Below, piece by piece: positions 48,835-58,761 of a stretch of 64,000 bases of DNA. The notes under the pieces are model-generated. The model was not told the DNA's origin. It did not search any database and worked only from the letters and a program-made list of their open reading frames with translations. The DNA is taken from contig NZ_CP044205.1 of assembly GCF_009498235.1 (NCBI RefSeq), positions 4,341,389 through 4,405,388 on the forward strand, read 5' to 3'. Positions within the stretch are counted from its first letter, which is position 1. Each line of letters begins with the position of its first letter. The position numbers and the translations under genes are program-made. Source of the DNA: Candidatus Methylospira mobilis. Its GTDB lineage: Bacteria; Pseudomonadota; Gammaproteobacteria; Methylococcales; Methylococcaceae.

Positions 48835-51357
48835 TTACGCCCATTCGCTGCTTGGTGATAGGGCGCCCATGCCATCGACGCCGGCTGCAAAGCGAAAGCG
48901 CGCCATCAGCTGTTCCAGCTGTTCCGCCTGATCGTCCATCATGCTGGCGGCTGCGGCGGCCTGTTCTACCAGCGCGGCATTCTGCTGGGTTGTCTGATCC
49001 ATATGCGAAATCGCGCTATTCACTTGTTCGATGCCGTTGCTTTGTTCCTGTGATGCTGCCGCAATATTGCCTATGATCCCGGTGACATTACGTACTGACG
49101 CGACCACGTTTTCCATGGTGCGCCCTGCTTCGCTCACCAGCATTGAGCCGGCCTCTACTCTTTCAACCGAATCGCCGATCAGCGTTTTAATTTCCTTGGC
49201 TGCATTGGCCGAACGTTGCGCGAGACTGCGCACTTCGCTGGCAACCACTGCGAATCCGCGTCCCTGCTCTCCGGCTCGCGCCGCCTCCACTGCCGCATTC
49301 AGTGCAAGAATATTGGTCTGGAAAGCGATACCGTCGATAACGCTGATGATATCGACGATCTTACGCGAGCTTTCATTAATGTCGCGCATCGTACCCACCA
49401 CTTGCTGCACCACTTCACCGCCTTTCTGGGCAACATCGGACGCGGTCTGCGCCAGCTGATTGGCATCGCGTGCATGTTCGGCGTTTTGTCTGACCGTGGT
49501 GGACAACTGCTCCATGCTGGCGGCCGTTTCCTGCAGGCTCGCGGCCTGTTGTTCCGTGCGTTGTGACAAGTCGGAGTTACCCAACGCGATTTCCTTTGCG
49601 GCAGTATGGATATTGGCGGTAACCTGTTTGATGCTGATGACATTGTGCGCCAGATTGTCGACGGTGGTATTGACGTCGTCGCGTAATTTGGCGAAAGCGC
49701 CGCGGTAGTTTTGGGTGATCTTGTCGGAAAGGTCGGCGTTCGCCAGCGCCGCCAGCACTCTGACTACCTGTTCTATCGGTTCGACGAGCGCGCTCAAAGT
49801 GTCGTTTACTCCCTGGACGATTTTTCGATAATCGCCCTGATGCCTGCCCGCATCGACGCGAGCGGAAAGCTTGCCGTCGACTGCCGCTTGCGCCAGTAAT
49901 GCGGCATCGGCTACCAGCGCGTTGATGTTGTCGATGGCTCTGTTGATATTTTCCTTGAGCGCATTAAAGTCTCCCTTGTAATTTTCGGTTATTCTGGGAG
50001 GAATGTCCCCGTGCGCGATGCGATTGATGTAGTCCGCAGCCGTGTTTAAGGGACCGATGACCGCATCCAGGGTATCGTTGATTCCCTGCACGATTTTGCG
50101 ATAATCGCCCTGGTGTTTGTCCGCATCCGCGCGGACAGTGAGTCGGCCTTCCACCGCTGTACGGGATAATCCTACCGCATCGCTGGTCAGCGTTTTGAGC
50201 GTGGCCTGAATGCTGGCAATGGCTTGAAGCGCTTCAGCGGTTTCATCCTTGCCGTTAACATCCAGCACAAAATCCAGATCTCCGGCCGCCATGCGTCCTG
50301 CGGCTTTTACAACCCGCTGCAACGGCTGAGTAATGCTGTGGGTAATTTTGATGACGAGAAAGGTTGCAATGGAAGCAACCAGCAACACCAGTGTGGAAAC
50401 CGTGAGCAAACTGCGGCTGGAACTCGACGCCAGCTGTCTGGCGGTATTCAGAATATTTTGTGTCAGCTGATCCTCCACCGCCATCATCGCATCGACTTTT
50501 CTTGTAACGACGTCGAACCATTCGGCGGAATTGACGCCGTAATCGCCCGCATGCGCTTTATCGCGGACGACCTTGCGTATGGCTTCGACCCTGTGCGCAT
50601 ATTCGCTATCGAAAGCGGCCTGATAAGCTGCGGCTTGTGCTTCGGGAGCATACAGCTTGTACAGCCTCAAATAGCTTTCCTGCGCGCCCAAGGCCAGCAA
50701 AAAGTTCTGATAGAGTTCAGCATCGAATTTGTTTGCATAAAACAGCGAATTAAGTGCCGCCCGCTCCAGTCCTGCCGCTGTAATACCCTGCACCAGAGTC
50801 AAATGAGCGATAAACAGGCGATTGAGTTCTTCATGCTGGTTAAGCTTGCCGACTGTGGCAATGAGGTCTATCAGTATCTCCATGGTAACGGTGTAATGCT
50901 TAAGCTCCTCCATAGGCAGGGTGAATATATCGGCACGCCGGCGCATCTCGTCCAGTTGGGCCAAACTGGTCAGTGATTGATCTATAGCACCCAGATAGGG
51001 CGATAAAAACTCGGCGTTACGATATTGTGCGCTGAAATTTTTCAGTTTTAGCGTAGCCTTATCGGTGAGTTCGCGTTGCTGCAGCAACTCTTTGGCGAAT
51101 CGTGCTCCTTTCGATGAAATATATGCCCTGGTCATGCCGCGTTCCTGTTGCAGTTCGCGCAGCAACGTACTCGCATCCACGGAAAGGACCACCAGATGCT
51201 CCATGTCATGCATGCTGCGATAACTTCGATAATGCGCGGCAATCTCGAATGCGGCCAGATATAAATAGGCAAGCATCGGAACCAGCGAAAGTATGGCCAA
51301 ACGCCGGGTCAACGTCAGATTATTCAAGTTCAACATCATGGGCATAGCGGCCTTCAT
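48835..51357 (-). CDS. Methyl-accepting chemotaxis protein with NIT sensor domain
   Basis: The 840-residue receptor has a membrane helix near residue 25, a large periplasmic NIT (nitrate/nitrite-sensing type) domain with [18 protein letters not shown], and a second membrane helix near 320 ([20 protein letters not shown]). A HAMP domain follows, then two more HAMP-like units that share [11 protein letters not shown]. The C-terminal signalling hairpin has the tip [20 protein letters not shown] and the [15 protein letters not shown] core. It has no C-terminal CheR-binding pentapeptide. The ligand is inferred from the domain only. No che genes are nearby. Confidence 0.93.
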   Translation of the reverse strand: MKAAMPMMLNLNNLTLTRRLAILSLVPMLAYLYLAAFEIAAHYRSYRSMHDMEHLVVLSVDASTLLRELQQERGMTRAYISSKGARFAKELLQQRELTDKATLKLKNFSAQYRNAEFLSPYLGAIDQSLTSLAQLDEMRRRADIFTLPMEELKHYTVTMEILIDLIATVGKLNQHEELNRLFIAHLTLVQGITAAGLERAALNSLFYANKFDAELYQNFLLALGAQESYLRLYKLYAPEAQAAAYQAAFDSEYAHRVEAIRKVVRDKAHAGDYGVNSAEWFDVVTRKVDAMMAVEDQLTQNILNTARQLASSSSRSLLTVSTLVLLVASIATFLVIKITHSITQPLQRVVKAAGRMAAGDLDFVLDVNGKDETAEALQAIASIQATLKTLTSDAVGLSRTAVEGRLTVRADADKHQGDYRKIVQGINDTLDAVIGPLNTAADYINRIAHGDIPPRITENYKGDFNALKENINRAIDNINALVADAALLAQAAVDGKLSARVDAGRHQGDYRKIVQGVNDTLSALVEPIEQVVRVLAALANADLSDKITQNYRGAFAKLRDDVNTTVDNLAHNVISIKQVTANIHTAAKEIALGNSDLSQRTEQQAASLQETAASMEQLSTTVRQNAEHARDANQLAQTASDVAQKGGEVVQQVVGTMRDINESSRKIVDIISVIDGIAFQTNILALNAAVEAARAGEQGRGFAVVASEVRSLAQRSANAAKEIKTLIGDSVERVEAGSMLVSEAGRTMENVVASVRNVTGIIGNIAAASQEQSNGIEQVNSAISHMDQTTQQNAALVEQAAAAASMMDDQAEQLEQLMARFRFAAGVDGMGALSPSSEWA

Positions 51358-52175
51358 TGTTCAGAACGACAATTTTCTACTTGAGTGGAGGCTTCCGGCA
51401 TCAGCCTCATGCGATGCTTTCTTGTCGAGATACGTCCGTTGCGCACTTTAATTCCTTTAACATATATATTACTGCCCCAGGTTTCGTATGAATATTATTC
51501 TAACCGCGAATCCGGCTTGCTTGAGATATTGTTGATCTTCCGGCCCGCGGCGGTCACCGGACCGGTTCGATCAGGGCTGCGTTCACTATTATCCACAACC
51601 TTACATTCCTATGTTGAATATTCTTCGGCAGAGTAGAAACCATGAATGAGTACGCCTGACGTTCCGCACCCCGCTCTCGGCTCCGCCTATGTACGGCCGA
51701 TCAATCACCACTGCAGCGACAGGCTTTTCTTGCGGCGAGTCAGGAACTTGATGCCTTTTTGTCCCAACGTATCAACATCCTCTGGCGCATGGAGTGCGGA
51801 TGACAATTCGATGGCTCTATATCCAAGAACTATGTTGTCCATTTTTATTTAAATCTCTGGGCGCGGCCATACCAAAAATCCGGATTTATGGCATGACGCG
51901 GCGCGTGCGTGATTTCAGCCGCTTGGCTGAACCATGCCAGAGACACTGGTGGCGGCCTCCATCCATGACATGCGCTTTACTAAAAGCTGATAATATACGA
52001 ACGCTTGAGCTATGGTTTTATCGTTGATTTCGACTTTATTCAAACGCTGATTGTGCAGTTTTTGTCTTGAACCTCAACTGTAACACATTGGCTTTACCTG
52101 AACACAGCACAGCGATTTTGAATTAATCCGTTCTTGCCCAGGAAGGGTAACCCTGGAGGAGGAAACACAGCTTGT
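51358..52175. other. Gap between the chemotaxis receptor and the LuxR-type gene
   Basis: These 818 bases hold only short open frames with no family similarity and no ribosome sites. The stretch near 51660-51800 has coding-like base use but is stopped in every frame, so it could be an old pseudogene that I cannot name. The last part, upstream of 52176, contains a GGAGGAGG ribosome site. Confidence 0.45.
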
Positions 52176-53333
52176 ATGAAAGAATCAGATCTATTGCAGC
52201 TTATCGGAAAAATCTATGATGCCACGGAAACGCCTGCTTGCTGGACGGACTTTCAGGAACAGTTTGCAGACTTGTTTCACGGCGAGGGCTGTGTATTATA
52301 CTTGCACGATTTATCGAGTTGTCGCTCCCTGTTTGGGCATAGCGCGCTTTCCTTCGTACGGCATACCCGTTTTGATTTGCAATACGCAGCCACCGCTCCT
52401 TATTTCAATGATAATGGGCTCAATGTCTGGCTTGAAACCTCCAAAAATATCCCTGGAGGCGTTGTATTCACCACAAGTCAGACTATTTCCGACACCGATC
52501 TTCAAAAAACAGCGTTCTATAACGATTGGTTGAAGCCGCAAGGCTTGGCTTATGGGCTGGGTGGCGTGGTGTTGCGACAGAATGATATTAGTGTCCGATT
52601 GGGGGTAACGCGCACCAAACAGCAAGGGCCTTTCACAACTTCCGATGTGGAAAGCTTTCGTCAGTTGATGCCCCATTTGCAAAGAGCCTGTAATCTGTAT
52701 ATAAAGCGGGCGGAGGCGGAAGCGCTACGTAATTGCAGTCTGGAGAGCTTGAACGCGCTTCCTATGGGTCTCATCCTGCTGAATCAGCACGCCAGAGCCT
52801 TGTTCTGCAACCTGGCGGCCGAAATGATTATCGAAAGGAACGACGGTTTCAGTCTTGATGCCAACGGCCGTTTTTGCAGCTCGGTTGCACTAGAGACGAA
52901 AGCTTTGCAGAAGCTGATCATGGATTCTATTGACGCCTGTCTCGGGAAGGGGTTGTGTGCAGGCAGTACAATGAAACTGACTCGTCCAGGCTCTGTTTAC
53001 CCTTTGTATCTGCAAATTTCGCCATTGCCAAGCCAGTCTCTTTCGCTTGACCAAATGCCTTGCGCGGTACTGTTTATCTTTGATGTAGGCAGTAATACCA
53101 AACTATCAGCCGAGCTATTGACTAGTCTGTATGGCTTATCGCTTGGTGAGGCGCAGGTTGCCACGAGTCTGGCAATGGGAGCTACGCTGGATTTGATCGC
53201 CAGCGAGCATCACCGAAGCATCCATACGGTTCGAACGCAATTAAAACAGGCATTCCGAAAAACCAATACCCGAAGCCAGACTGATCTGGTGAGGTTGGTT
53301 TTGAGCGGGCCCGCAGGGTTCGGCAGGATGTAG
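52176..53333 (+). CDS. LuxR-type HTH transcription regulator
   Basis: The 385-residue protein has a C-terminal LuxR/FixJ helix-turn-helix (LSLGEAQVATSLAMGATLDL, then HHRSIHTVRTQLKQAFRKTN). The first ~190 residues and the PAS-like middle (LPMGLILLNQHARALFCNLA) suggest a sensor part but give no clear ligand. The ATG at 52176 has GGAGGAGG upstream; a TTG at 52134 is less likely. This architecture fits single-component regulators. Its targets are unknown; yjbQ 50 bases downstream has the same direction. Confidence 0.88.
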   Translation: MKESDLLQLIGKIYDATETPACWTDFQEQFADLFHGEGCVLYLHDLSSCRSLFGHSALSFVRHTRFDLQYAATAPYFNDNGLNVWLETSKNIPGGVVFTTSQTISDTDLQKTAFYNDWLKPQGLAYGLGGVVLRQNDISVRLGVTRTKQQGPFTTSDVESFRQLMPHLQRACNLYIKRAEAEALRNCSLESLNALPMGLILLNQHARALFCNLAAEMIIERNDGFSLDANGRFCSSVALETKALQKLIMDSIDACLGKGLCAGSTMKLTRPGSVYPLYLQISPLPSQSLSLDQMPCAVLFIFDVGSNTKLSAELLTSLYGLSLGEAQVATSLAMGATLDLIASEHHRSIHTVRTQLKQAFRKTNTRSQTDLVRLVLSGPAGFGRM

Positions 53334-53383
53334 TCCGGTACCGCACCACTTTTTCAGCTCCGAAGTTTTAAATAGAAATTGCT

Positions 53384-53803
53384 ATGTGGTTGCAAAAAGA
53401 AATCAGACTTAAAGCGCGAACTCGTGGATTCCACCTGATCACTGATGAAGTTCTCCGTGAACTACCGCAGCTGAAGCAGGTGTCGGCGGGAATGTTGAAT
53501 GTGTTTATAAAACACACCTCTGCCTCGCTTTCAATCAACGAGAATGCGGATCCAACTGTTCGTGAAGATTTTGAGAGTTTTTTTAGCCGAGTGGTACCAG
53601 AAAATCAGTCTTACTATAAGCATGTAGATGAAGGCTCTGACGACATGCCTAGCCATCTGAAGAGCAGCATACTAGGCTGTAGTCTGATCATTCCAGTCAC
53701 GAATGGCCGGCTGAACCTAGGGACTTGGCAGGGTATCTATCTCTGTGAACACAGAAATCATGGCGGAAGCCGTAATTTAATTATTACCCTTCAAGGCGAA
53801 TGA
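53384..53803 (+). CDS. yjbQ: YjbQ family protein (UPF0047)
   Basis: The 139-residue protein is a typical YjbQ/UPF0047 member: [24 protein letters not shown] is split here around the His of [28 protein letters not shown] and [19 protein letters not shown] follow. The family forms trimers with a bound metal, and some members have weak thiamine-phosphate synthase activity, though the cell role is not settled. Length is normal. Confidence 0.92.
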   Translation: MWLQKEIRLKARTRGFHLITDEVLRELPQLKQVSAGMLNVFIKHTSASLSINENADPTVREDFESFFSRVVPENQSYYKHVDEGSDDMPSHLKSSILGCSLIIPVTNGRLNLGTWQGIYLCEHRNHGGSRNLIITLQGE

Positions 53804-54171
53804 TAGCGGTCTGCGGCGCTTTGTATTACGCTGTAAACGGCGCGCGTTGAAAAAACGTATGTGATTTCAAGCAGAAATGAAACTCAACATAATATCGAAA
53901 GGTAAAAAAGCGGCTGTGCTGTTAATCAGCAATGATGGCTTTTGTTGTGCGCGTTTCCAAGGAAGTCAAAGATTAGGCACCCCAAGTATTCGGCAGTACG
54001 GAATTGCTGCCTTTTCAACTCCTAGACGCTGTTATCTTCAGAAAGATTCGAGTTGGCAGAAGCCTTGAAGCGATCGCCGCTTCGCTGAGACGTCAATCAA
54101 CGAAGCAATGTTCGTGATGATGACACTGCCTGACTTACCATCCTGAAATAATGGTATAGTCAGGCCGTCAG
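53804..54171. other. Gap between yjbQ and the cupin gene
   Basis: This 368-base gap has a 63-codon plus-strand frame at 53877-54068 without a family match and with a run of stops in the other frames. I cannot name it. No RNA or repeat is evident. Confidence 0.4.
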
Positions 54172-54462
54172 TCACACCCCGTCCGGATAATCGTAGCTAT
54201 AGTGCTTTTTCAATGGCTTAACCACTTCCCATTGGCTATCCAATCCGGCATGAAAAGAGACCAGGTCGCCCGGGACGATACGCACAGGTTCACCCTCGGC
54301 AGGTGTAACAATAATCTCACCTTCCAGCACATATGCTGTCTCCGTTTCATCAAAGTCGATCGGAAATTTGGATATTTCTTTTTCCCAAATCTCCCAGCTG
54401 GATACGCCGAGTTCCTTTAAACGCTCTTCGCTAGGATTATGCTCAATGGTTATTTTGCTCAT
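54172..54462 (-). CDS. Cupin domain protein
   Basis: The 96-residue protein is a single small cupin (cupin_3-like): WEKEISKFPIDFDETETAYV and LEGEIIVTPAEGEPVRIVPG lead to DLVSFHAGLDSQWEVVKPLK. The YVLEGEI and PGDLVSFHAG stretches are the two cupin motifs. Such proteins bind metals or sugars; the substrate is unknown. It seems to stand alone. Confidence 0.87.
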   Translation of the reverse strand: MSKITIEHNPSEERLKELGVSSWEIWEKEISKFPIDFDETETAYVLEGEIIVTPAEGEPVRIVPGDLVSFHAGLDSQWEVVKPLKKHYSYDYPDGV

Positions 54463-54650
54463 GCCTTATTTTCATAATAAATTTATAGTGAACAGATTAT
54501 AGCACTGTTGCCTGATAGGATTTTGAAAATAGATCATCGATTCAGGTCGCGGCTTGAGGCAGCACTTTCGTACAAAGTGATCAATATGACTGGCAGACTT
54601 CGTAGATCAGGTGTAGAACGGCTCGCCAATCAGATTCTGGGCCCTATATT

Positions 54651-55060
54651 GAGGTCGTCGTCGAATTAACCGCTGCAAGCCTCGCATTTACTGGCTTTAT
54701 TGTTTAATATTTTTGACGATATTATCAATAATACCATCATTTTGACCGCGCTTAGGTGATACAGCGTGCTACTCGATGAGACACCATCCCGCGATATGCC
54801 AGTTATCCAGCCCTTACCGGTAGCTCCAGAACAACTCCCTCAACCTTCTTTCTTGTGCGGACATAACCCAGCGCCGTCTTGGCCGACGAGAACAGATCGG
54901 CGCATCCATTCCATCAACCTTATCAGGGTGCGTCCGCTGCAGGAACGATTTCAGGGCATCGGTCAATAACTGGCGTTCCGCTTCCGACTTGGCCAGTTCT
55001 TTCCACTCGCTACCGAAAAAGCTGTTTGTGCAGCCATGTACCATCAGATATACCAGCAAG
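54651..55060 (-). pseudogene. Decayed tandem copy of the 55536-56138 gene
   Basis: This stretch repeats part of the downstream unit starting at 55146, about 495 bases apart: both begin GAGGTCGTC, share GCTTAGGTGATAC near 54750/55246 and then the gene's 3' half. Translated in pieces, it gives VHGCTNSFFGSEWKELAKSE and DALKSFLQRTHPDKVDG, close to the intact gene. A 5-base insertion near 54908 shifts the frame, the 5' half is missing, and about 240 bases are deleted relative to the other unit. It is not expected to be functional. Confidence 0.7.
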
Positions 55061-55103
55061 ATCGATGGTATTGCATGATACGGGGTGCTACGGCATAGAC
55101 GAT

Positions 55104-55138
55104 AAAAAAACCCGCCAAGCCTTACGGGCTGCGGGGTT
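55104..55138 (-). terminator. Intrinsic terminator, minus strand
   Basis: On the minus strand AACCCCGC pairs with GCGGGTT around AGCCCGTAAGGCTTG, which folds further, and a run of seven T follows. It would end transcripts from the 56138-55536 direction. Confidence 0.75.
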
Positions 55139-55535
55139 CTGAGATGAGGTCGTCTTCGAATTGACCGCTACAAGCCGCGTCACCACTGGGTTTATCGCCC
55201 TTTGTTTTTGCCGATACCGTCAAAAATACCGTCATATTGACGGCGCTTAGGTGATACGGGGTGATACGTGATGAGACGCCGTCCTGTGATAATCCTGGTA
55301 ATTGACATGGCAGGGGGCTGAGTCTAAAGTTTTATCGTCGTCCGCACCCACCGGGCAGCCTCTCTTGCAAGAGTCCGGGTGAGTAGCTTGATCCAGCGAT
55401 GGTTCAATGTCATCGGAGGCCAACGAAGGGGCAACAATAACCGGGCGGCTAAGTGTAGGCCGGTTACTTGTAGGCTGGATTGCTTCATTAGCCGCATCTA
55501 GCGCATCCCCTTCAACCATCCAGTAGTTTCGGCGT

Positions 55536-56138
55536 TTATCCAGCCCTTGCCGGTAACTCCAGAACAACTCCCTCAACCTTCTTTCTTGTGCGAACATAAT
55601 CCAGCGCCGTCTTGGCCGACGAGAACAGATCGGCGCATCCATCAACCTTATCAGGGTGCGTCCGCTGCAGGAACGACTTCAGGGCATCGGTCAATACCCG
55701 GCGTTCCGCTTCCGGCTTGGCCGGTTCATCCCAGGTCTTGCCGAAAAAGCTGTTTGTGCAACCGTGCACAACACGCGCCCGCCGCATCAATCCGGCAAGC
55801 TCATTAAAAAGCCCGTTGTAAACTTCCCGGCCTGCTATCTGCCAGTGCCGTTGCCTGCGCGGAAGCCGTCCGGCGCTGCTGGCGTCGACCATCTTCATTT
55901 CAAAGGTAATGAGTCCTTCCCGGTGCAGGTCGTTCAGGATGCGATGCAGTGAGCGCAAGGGTATCGGCTTACTCAGTTGGTAATATTCAAGAGCGCCGGC
56001 AGCGCCTATGCTGTCTTCAGTTCCCAGCATATAGGCGATTGCGCCAATATCGTAGGGCGGATGCCCGCAATCTGGATGTCCTTCCTCAATTGCCTGCAAC
56101 ACTGCCGCGCGTTGTTTGGTGTTTCGCTGTATCGCCAT
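55536..56138 (-). CDS. Unrecognised protein with a J-domain-like C-terminal part
   Basis: The 200-residue protein has a winged-helix-like N-terminal stretch (SLHRILNDLHREGLITFEMK) in the first 90 residues, then an element-associated middle. Near the C-terminus LTDALKSFLQRTHPDKVDG followed by ADLFSSAKTALDYVRTRK recalls helices II and III of a DnaJ domain around the HPD motif. Helix I is not clear, so a J-domain is only a suggestion. It lies in the same direction as the phage-like genes at 56364-58658. Two direct repeats stand in its upstream region. A partial decayed copy is found at 54651-55060. Confidence 0.6.
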   Translation of the reverse strand: MAIQRNTKQRAAVLQAIEEGHPDCGHPPYDIGAIAYMLGTEDSIGAAGALEYYQLSKPIPLRSLHRILNDLHREGLITFEMKMVDASSAGRLPRRQRHWQIAGREVYNGLFNELAGLMRRARVVHGCTNSFFGKTWDEPAKPEAERRVLTDALKSFLQRTHPDKVDGCADLFSSAKTALDYVRTRKKVEGVVLELPARAG

Positions 56139-56145
56139 TATTGTT

Positions 56146-56195
56146 CACTCTCGCCAATGTACATTAATATTATTATGCACTGTCGCCAGTGTACA
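56146..56195. promoter_or_regulatory. Two direct repeats upstream of the 55536-56138 gene
   Basis: CACTCTCGCCAATGTACA at 56146-56163 and CACTGTCGCCAGTGTACA at 56178-56195 differ at two positions and are spaced 32 bases, about three helix turns. The second copy contains the palindrome ACTG-TCGC-CAGT. They start 8 bases upstream of the ATG. They look like operator or iteron sites bound by a dimeric protein, perhaps the XRE regulator of the element. Confidence 0.6.
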
Positions 56196-56227
56196 ATAAG
56201 GCGTTACTTTCCGGCATGGAAACAATA

Positions 56228-56247
56228 AGCCCGCAAGAGTGCGGGCT
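56228..56247 (-). terminator. Hairpin, probable terminator of the phage-like operon
   Basis: Perfect 8-base arms AGCCCGCA and TGCGGGCT close a 4-base loop. On the minus strand a T-rich tract (TTATTGTTT) follows, which suits a terminator for the operon ending at 56364. Confidence 0.72.
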
Positions 56248-56363
56248 GTTACTGTTGGTGATAGGGTAGCGCTTCCATTCGGCAAAATTAAAACAGCAGC
56301 GCGAAATCTGCAAAGTCTGCGAAATGTGAGGACTGGCGCTGCTTTCCGAGAGTTCGCAAACGA

Positions 56364-56930
56364 TTAAGCCGCAATCTTCGGCGCGTATTGCTCCAGCCGG
56401 GTTCCTATCAGCAACGATAAATCGTAATTCGTAAAGAACTTGCCGATAGCATCCAGTTCATCTGTAAGCGCCTGTAGCTTCGCTTCCGCCGCGAAATATT
56501 CCATACCCGGTTCCGGATCTGGCGCTATACGCGCTATTTCCGCTTCGGTTAACCCTCCTCTCTGCCTCAGTTCAATGGCGCGCGTGTTTTCGGTAAGCGC
56601 TCGCATAGTTTGCCGGCACAGAAAAATTTCCTCCTCGATGCGACTCCTGGTCATAAATACACGCTTCATGACATCGGCGGCGGCGTCAACCTTGTTTTTT
56701 CGTATTGCTTCAAAATCACGAGCCAGACCAGTGCGTAGTTCATCAATCTGCTTTCTCGTGGAAAACAGGGCTTCAACCGGGTCGGTTGCCGATGTCAGAC
56801 CGGCGGCCATGGCGCGCAGATCAAGCGCCAGTTTGTCAACGATGCGCGTCTGCTGCTCGATACTGACGCGGCTTAAAGCGTGGCGTACTGTGTCAAGGGT
56901 TTGAGTATGAAGGTTTGCTTTTAAAGACAT
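56364..56930 (-). CDS. Helical protein of unknown function in the phage-like cluster
   Basis: The 188-residue protein is highly helical, with few Gly and a strong heptad tendency (residues 60-110, EALFSTRKQIDELRTGLARD and MKRVFMTRSRIEEEIFLCRQ). No signal peptide or membrane segment is seen. It is the last gene of a minus-strand row with the HTH, XRE and terminase-small-like genes, 40 bases after the latter. I do not recognise a family. Confidence 0.7.
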   Translation of the reverse strand: MSLKANLHTQTLDTVRHALSRVSIEQQTRIVDKLALDLRAMAAGLTSATDPVEALFSTRKQIDELRTGLARDFEAIRKNKVDAAADVMKRVFMTRSRIEEEIFLCRQTMRALTENTRAIELRQRGGLTEAEIARIAPDPEPGMEYFAAEAKLQALTDELDAIGKFFTNYDLSLLIGTRLEQYAPKIAA

Positions 56931-56970
56931 GTTACTTCCTCTTTTGTTGATGAAAATGATGGTGAAATGG

Positions 56971-57792
56971 CTATTCGTTGTCGTCGTGGTCGATCAGTAA
57001 CCCGCGCTCGATCAGTACCGCGCGCTGCCGTTCATGGGCGGCGGCCATTCGGGCGACGAACTGCGTTTCGATCATCGCCAGGGTTTCCTGGTCCAGTTTT
57101 GCGGACGCATTGACCTCGACCTTGTCGCGCCACTGCTGGGGCTGCCGATTCTTTAGCCAGAAGGATTGCGCGCGCGATTCGGGTGGCAGTTGCTTCTCCA
57201 TGGTGACGATCTTGGTGCCGCCGCAGCCATCGCTTACGGCGCGGTCTTCCTTGATAAAATGAGCGCCGGTTGCCGATTTGTAGAGCGCTTCCGCAACGGC
57301 TGCATCGGCCACGCCCTTACCCTGCGTTATGGACTCCGAAAATTCGGGGTACTCGATCTTCCATAGGTTGATCGTCGATTCGGAAACCTCGAAGAACACG
57401 GCCATATCCGCATCGGTCATTCCCAGCAGGCAAAGCTTATAGGCTTGTTCCGCATACTCTTTACGGTATAGGGTGGGTCTACCCACTTCCTGCCGCGCGT
57501 TCTGTAGGGTTTCTTCGTGCATGGTTTCCGGCATGGTTTCTCTGATGGTTTCGGAAACCTTCGCAAGGTTTTCAGAAACCTTGGAAACCTTGGGTGTTGG
57601 GGCTGGTTTTTCTGATGCGCCAGTACCGCTTTTTTTCCATCCATCGCGTAGCGATACCTTGCGCACGGCTGGCCCGGAAACGGGTAAGGCCAGCTCATCC
57701 ACCAGCCAAGCGTATCCGTCCCGAGAGTCGTCTTCCCAGCGCTTCCGCACAGCCGCCCATTGTTCAGGGGTTAGTTTTGGTTTTGCCGCCAT
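56971..57792 (-). CDS. Terminase-small-subunit-like DNA-binding protein
   Basis: The 273-residue protein has an N-terminal helical region (LTPEQWAAVRKRWEDDSRDG) and in the middle the HTH pattern YAEQAYKLCLLGMTDADMAV then VSESTINLWKIEYPEFSESI, seen in small terminase subunits of tailed phages. A low-complexity KVSENLAKVSETIRETMPET stretch links the two. The C-terminus ends in an acidic tail. The large subunit is not in the window, so this is a stand-alone relic or belongs to a phage satellite that uses a helper. Confidence 0.68.
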   Translation of the reverse strand: MAAKPKLTPEQWAAVRKRWEDDSRDGYAWLVDELALPVSGPAVRKVSLRDGWKKSGTGASEKPAPTPKVSKVSENLAKVSETIRETMPETMHEETLQNARQEVGRPTLYRKEYAEQAYKLCLLGMTDADMAVFFEVSESTINLWKIEYPEFSESITQGKGVADAAVAEALYKSATGAHFIKEDRAVSDGCGGTKIVTMEKQLPPESRAQSFWLKNRQPQQWRDKVEVNASAKLDQETLAMIETQFVARMAAAHERQRAVLIERGLLIDHDDNE

Positions 57793-57795
57793 GGC

Positions 57796-58431
57796 TTATT
57801 CTTTCAGGGTAAAAGCCCGTACCTTAAAATCAGCCCGAAACCGGTTAAGCAAGGGCTTAACCTGGTTCAGCGCCGTTTCCGCTTGTTCATGACTGCGCAA
57901 TAGCTTGGCGCCGGCGGGCAGATCGTCAAAGGTGTCGGCGTTCATGCTCCAAAACGTGAGGAAGGCCTCCACGCCACCAGCAACGGCGTTGTTCAGTTCG
58001 ACCAAGGCCTTTTCCACGACGGTAAGGCGCTTGCCCAGGCTGTTGAGTAGCGCCAGTTCCTTGGCTGACTCCTCCACGCGGCGCGACAGCATCCAGCGGT
58101 GTATGGCGGTGGCATCGCGCGCCAGCGGATCGCCGGCAGGCTCCCAGTCGTCGGTCATGCCGAAAAGGTAATCAGTGGAAACGTCGTAGAGCTTTGCCGC
58201 CGCGATGACGGTCGTTAACGGCACACTATTGGTATCGCTCGCCGCTTCGATCTTGGCCAGCTTCGAGCTGTTGGCGTAACCCAGTAGGCGAGCGGCTTCG
58301 AGCTGACTGATGTTGCACAGCTCGCGCGCGGCCTTCATGCGCTCGCCGATGGTTTTGACGAGCTGAAACTTCTCGTGGCGGCGTTCTTCCAGGGTAAGTG
58401 CGGGCGGTGCTGCTTTTATCCTGCCGGCCAT
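57796..58431 (-). CDS. XRE-family regulator of the phage-like cluster
   Basis: The 211-residue protein has an N-terminal XRE helix-turn-helix (GERMKAARELCNISQLEAAR, then LLGYANSSKLAKIE) followed by a helical C-terminal part of about 100 residues without a match. The start lies 2 bases after the stop of the small HTH gene, and its stop is 3 bases before the terminase-like gene. It probably controls the element. Confidence 0.82.
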   Translation of the reverse strand: MAGRIKAAPPALTLEERRHEKFQLVKTIGERMKAARELCNISQLEAARLLGYANSSKLAKIEAASDTNSVPLTTVIAAAKLYDVSTDYLFGMTDDWEPAGDPLARDATAIHRWMLSRRVEESAKELALLNSLGKRLTVVEKALVELNNAVAGGVEAFLTFWSMNADTFDDLPAGAKLLRSHEQAETALNQVKPLLNRFRADFKVRAFTLKE

Positions 58432-58433
58432 GC

Positions 58434-58658
58434 TTAGTTACCTTGCATCAAGGCAGTTTCGTAGGCGCGGGCGGCTTCCTTTCTGGCTTCGATGAGCCGC
58501 TCACGGATATTTCCCGGCCACATCAGTCTGCCGTTCGGGAGTTTTTCGGGAAGGATACCGTAATAGGAACCCGACCTGAAAAGCCGGATGCGCATGGCGT
58601 GGGATGTCGTCTGCAGCAGCTCCGCCGCGCGACGGGTTGTAATCTGTTCAATCGTCAT
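58434..58658 (-). CDS. Small HTH protein (excisionase/Cro-like)
   Basis: The 74-residue protein begins MTIEQITTRRAAELLQTTSH, then AMRIRLFRSGSYYGILPEKL: a MerR/excisionase-type winged helix with a basic wing. Such small proteins head many phage and satellite operons. It is the first gene of the minus-strand row down to 56364. Confidence 0.72.
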   Translation of the reverse strand: MTIEQITTRRAAELLQTTSHAMRIRLFRSGSYYGILPEKLPNGRLMWPGNIRERLIEARKEAARAYETALMQGN

Positions 58659-58761
58659 AAACTGAAACCCGAATCGTTTGATTCGTTTCAGTTTGGAATG
58701 GATAACGGGCGTCGGGCGTGCCGTTTTCCGGATTTGATCAAGGATTAATTTTTAGCGCTGA

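Noticed and set aside
55247..55519. Minus-strand ORF beginning MVEGDALDAANEAIQ
   Set aside because: It overlaps and follows the end of the 55536-56138 gene in another frame, with no family match or clear ribosome site. It may be the 5' end of a lost gene, but support is too thin.
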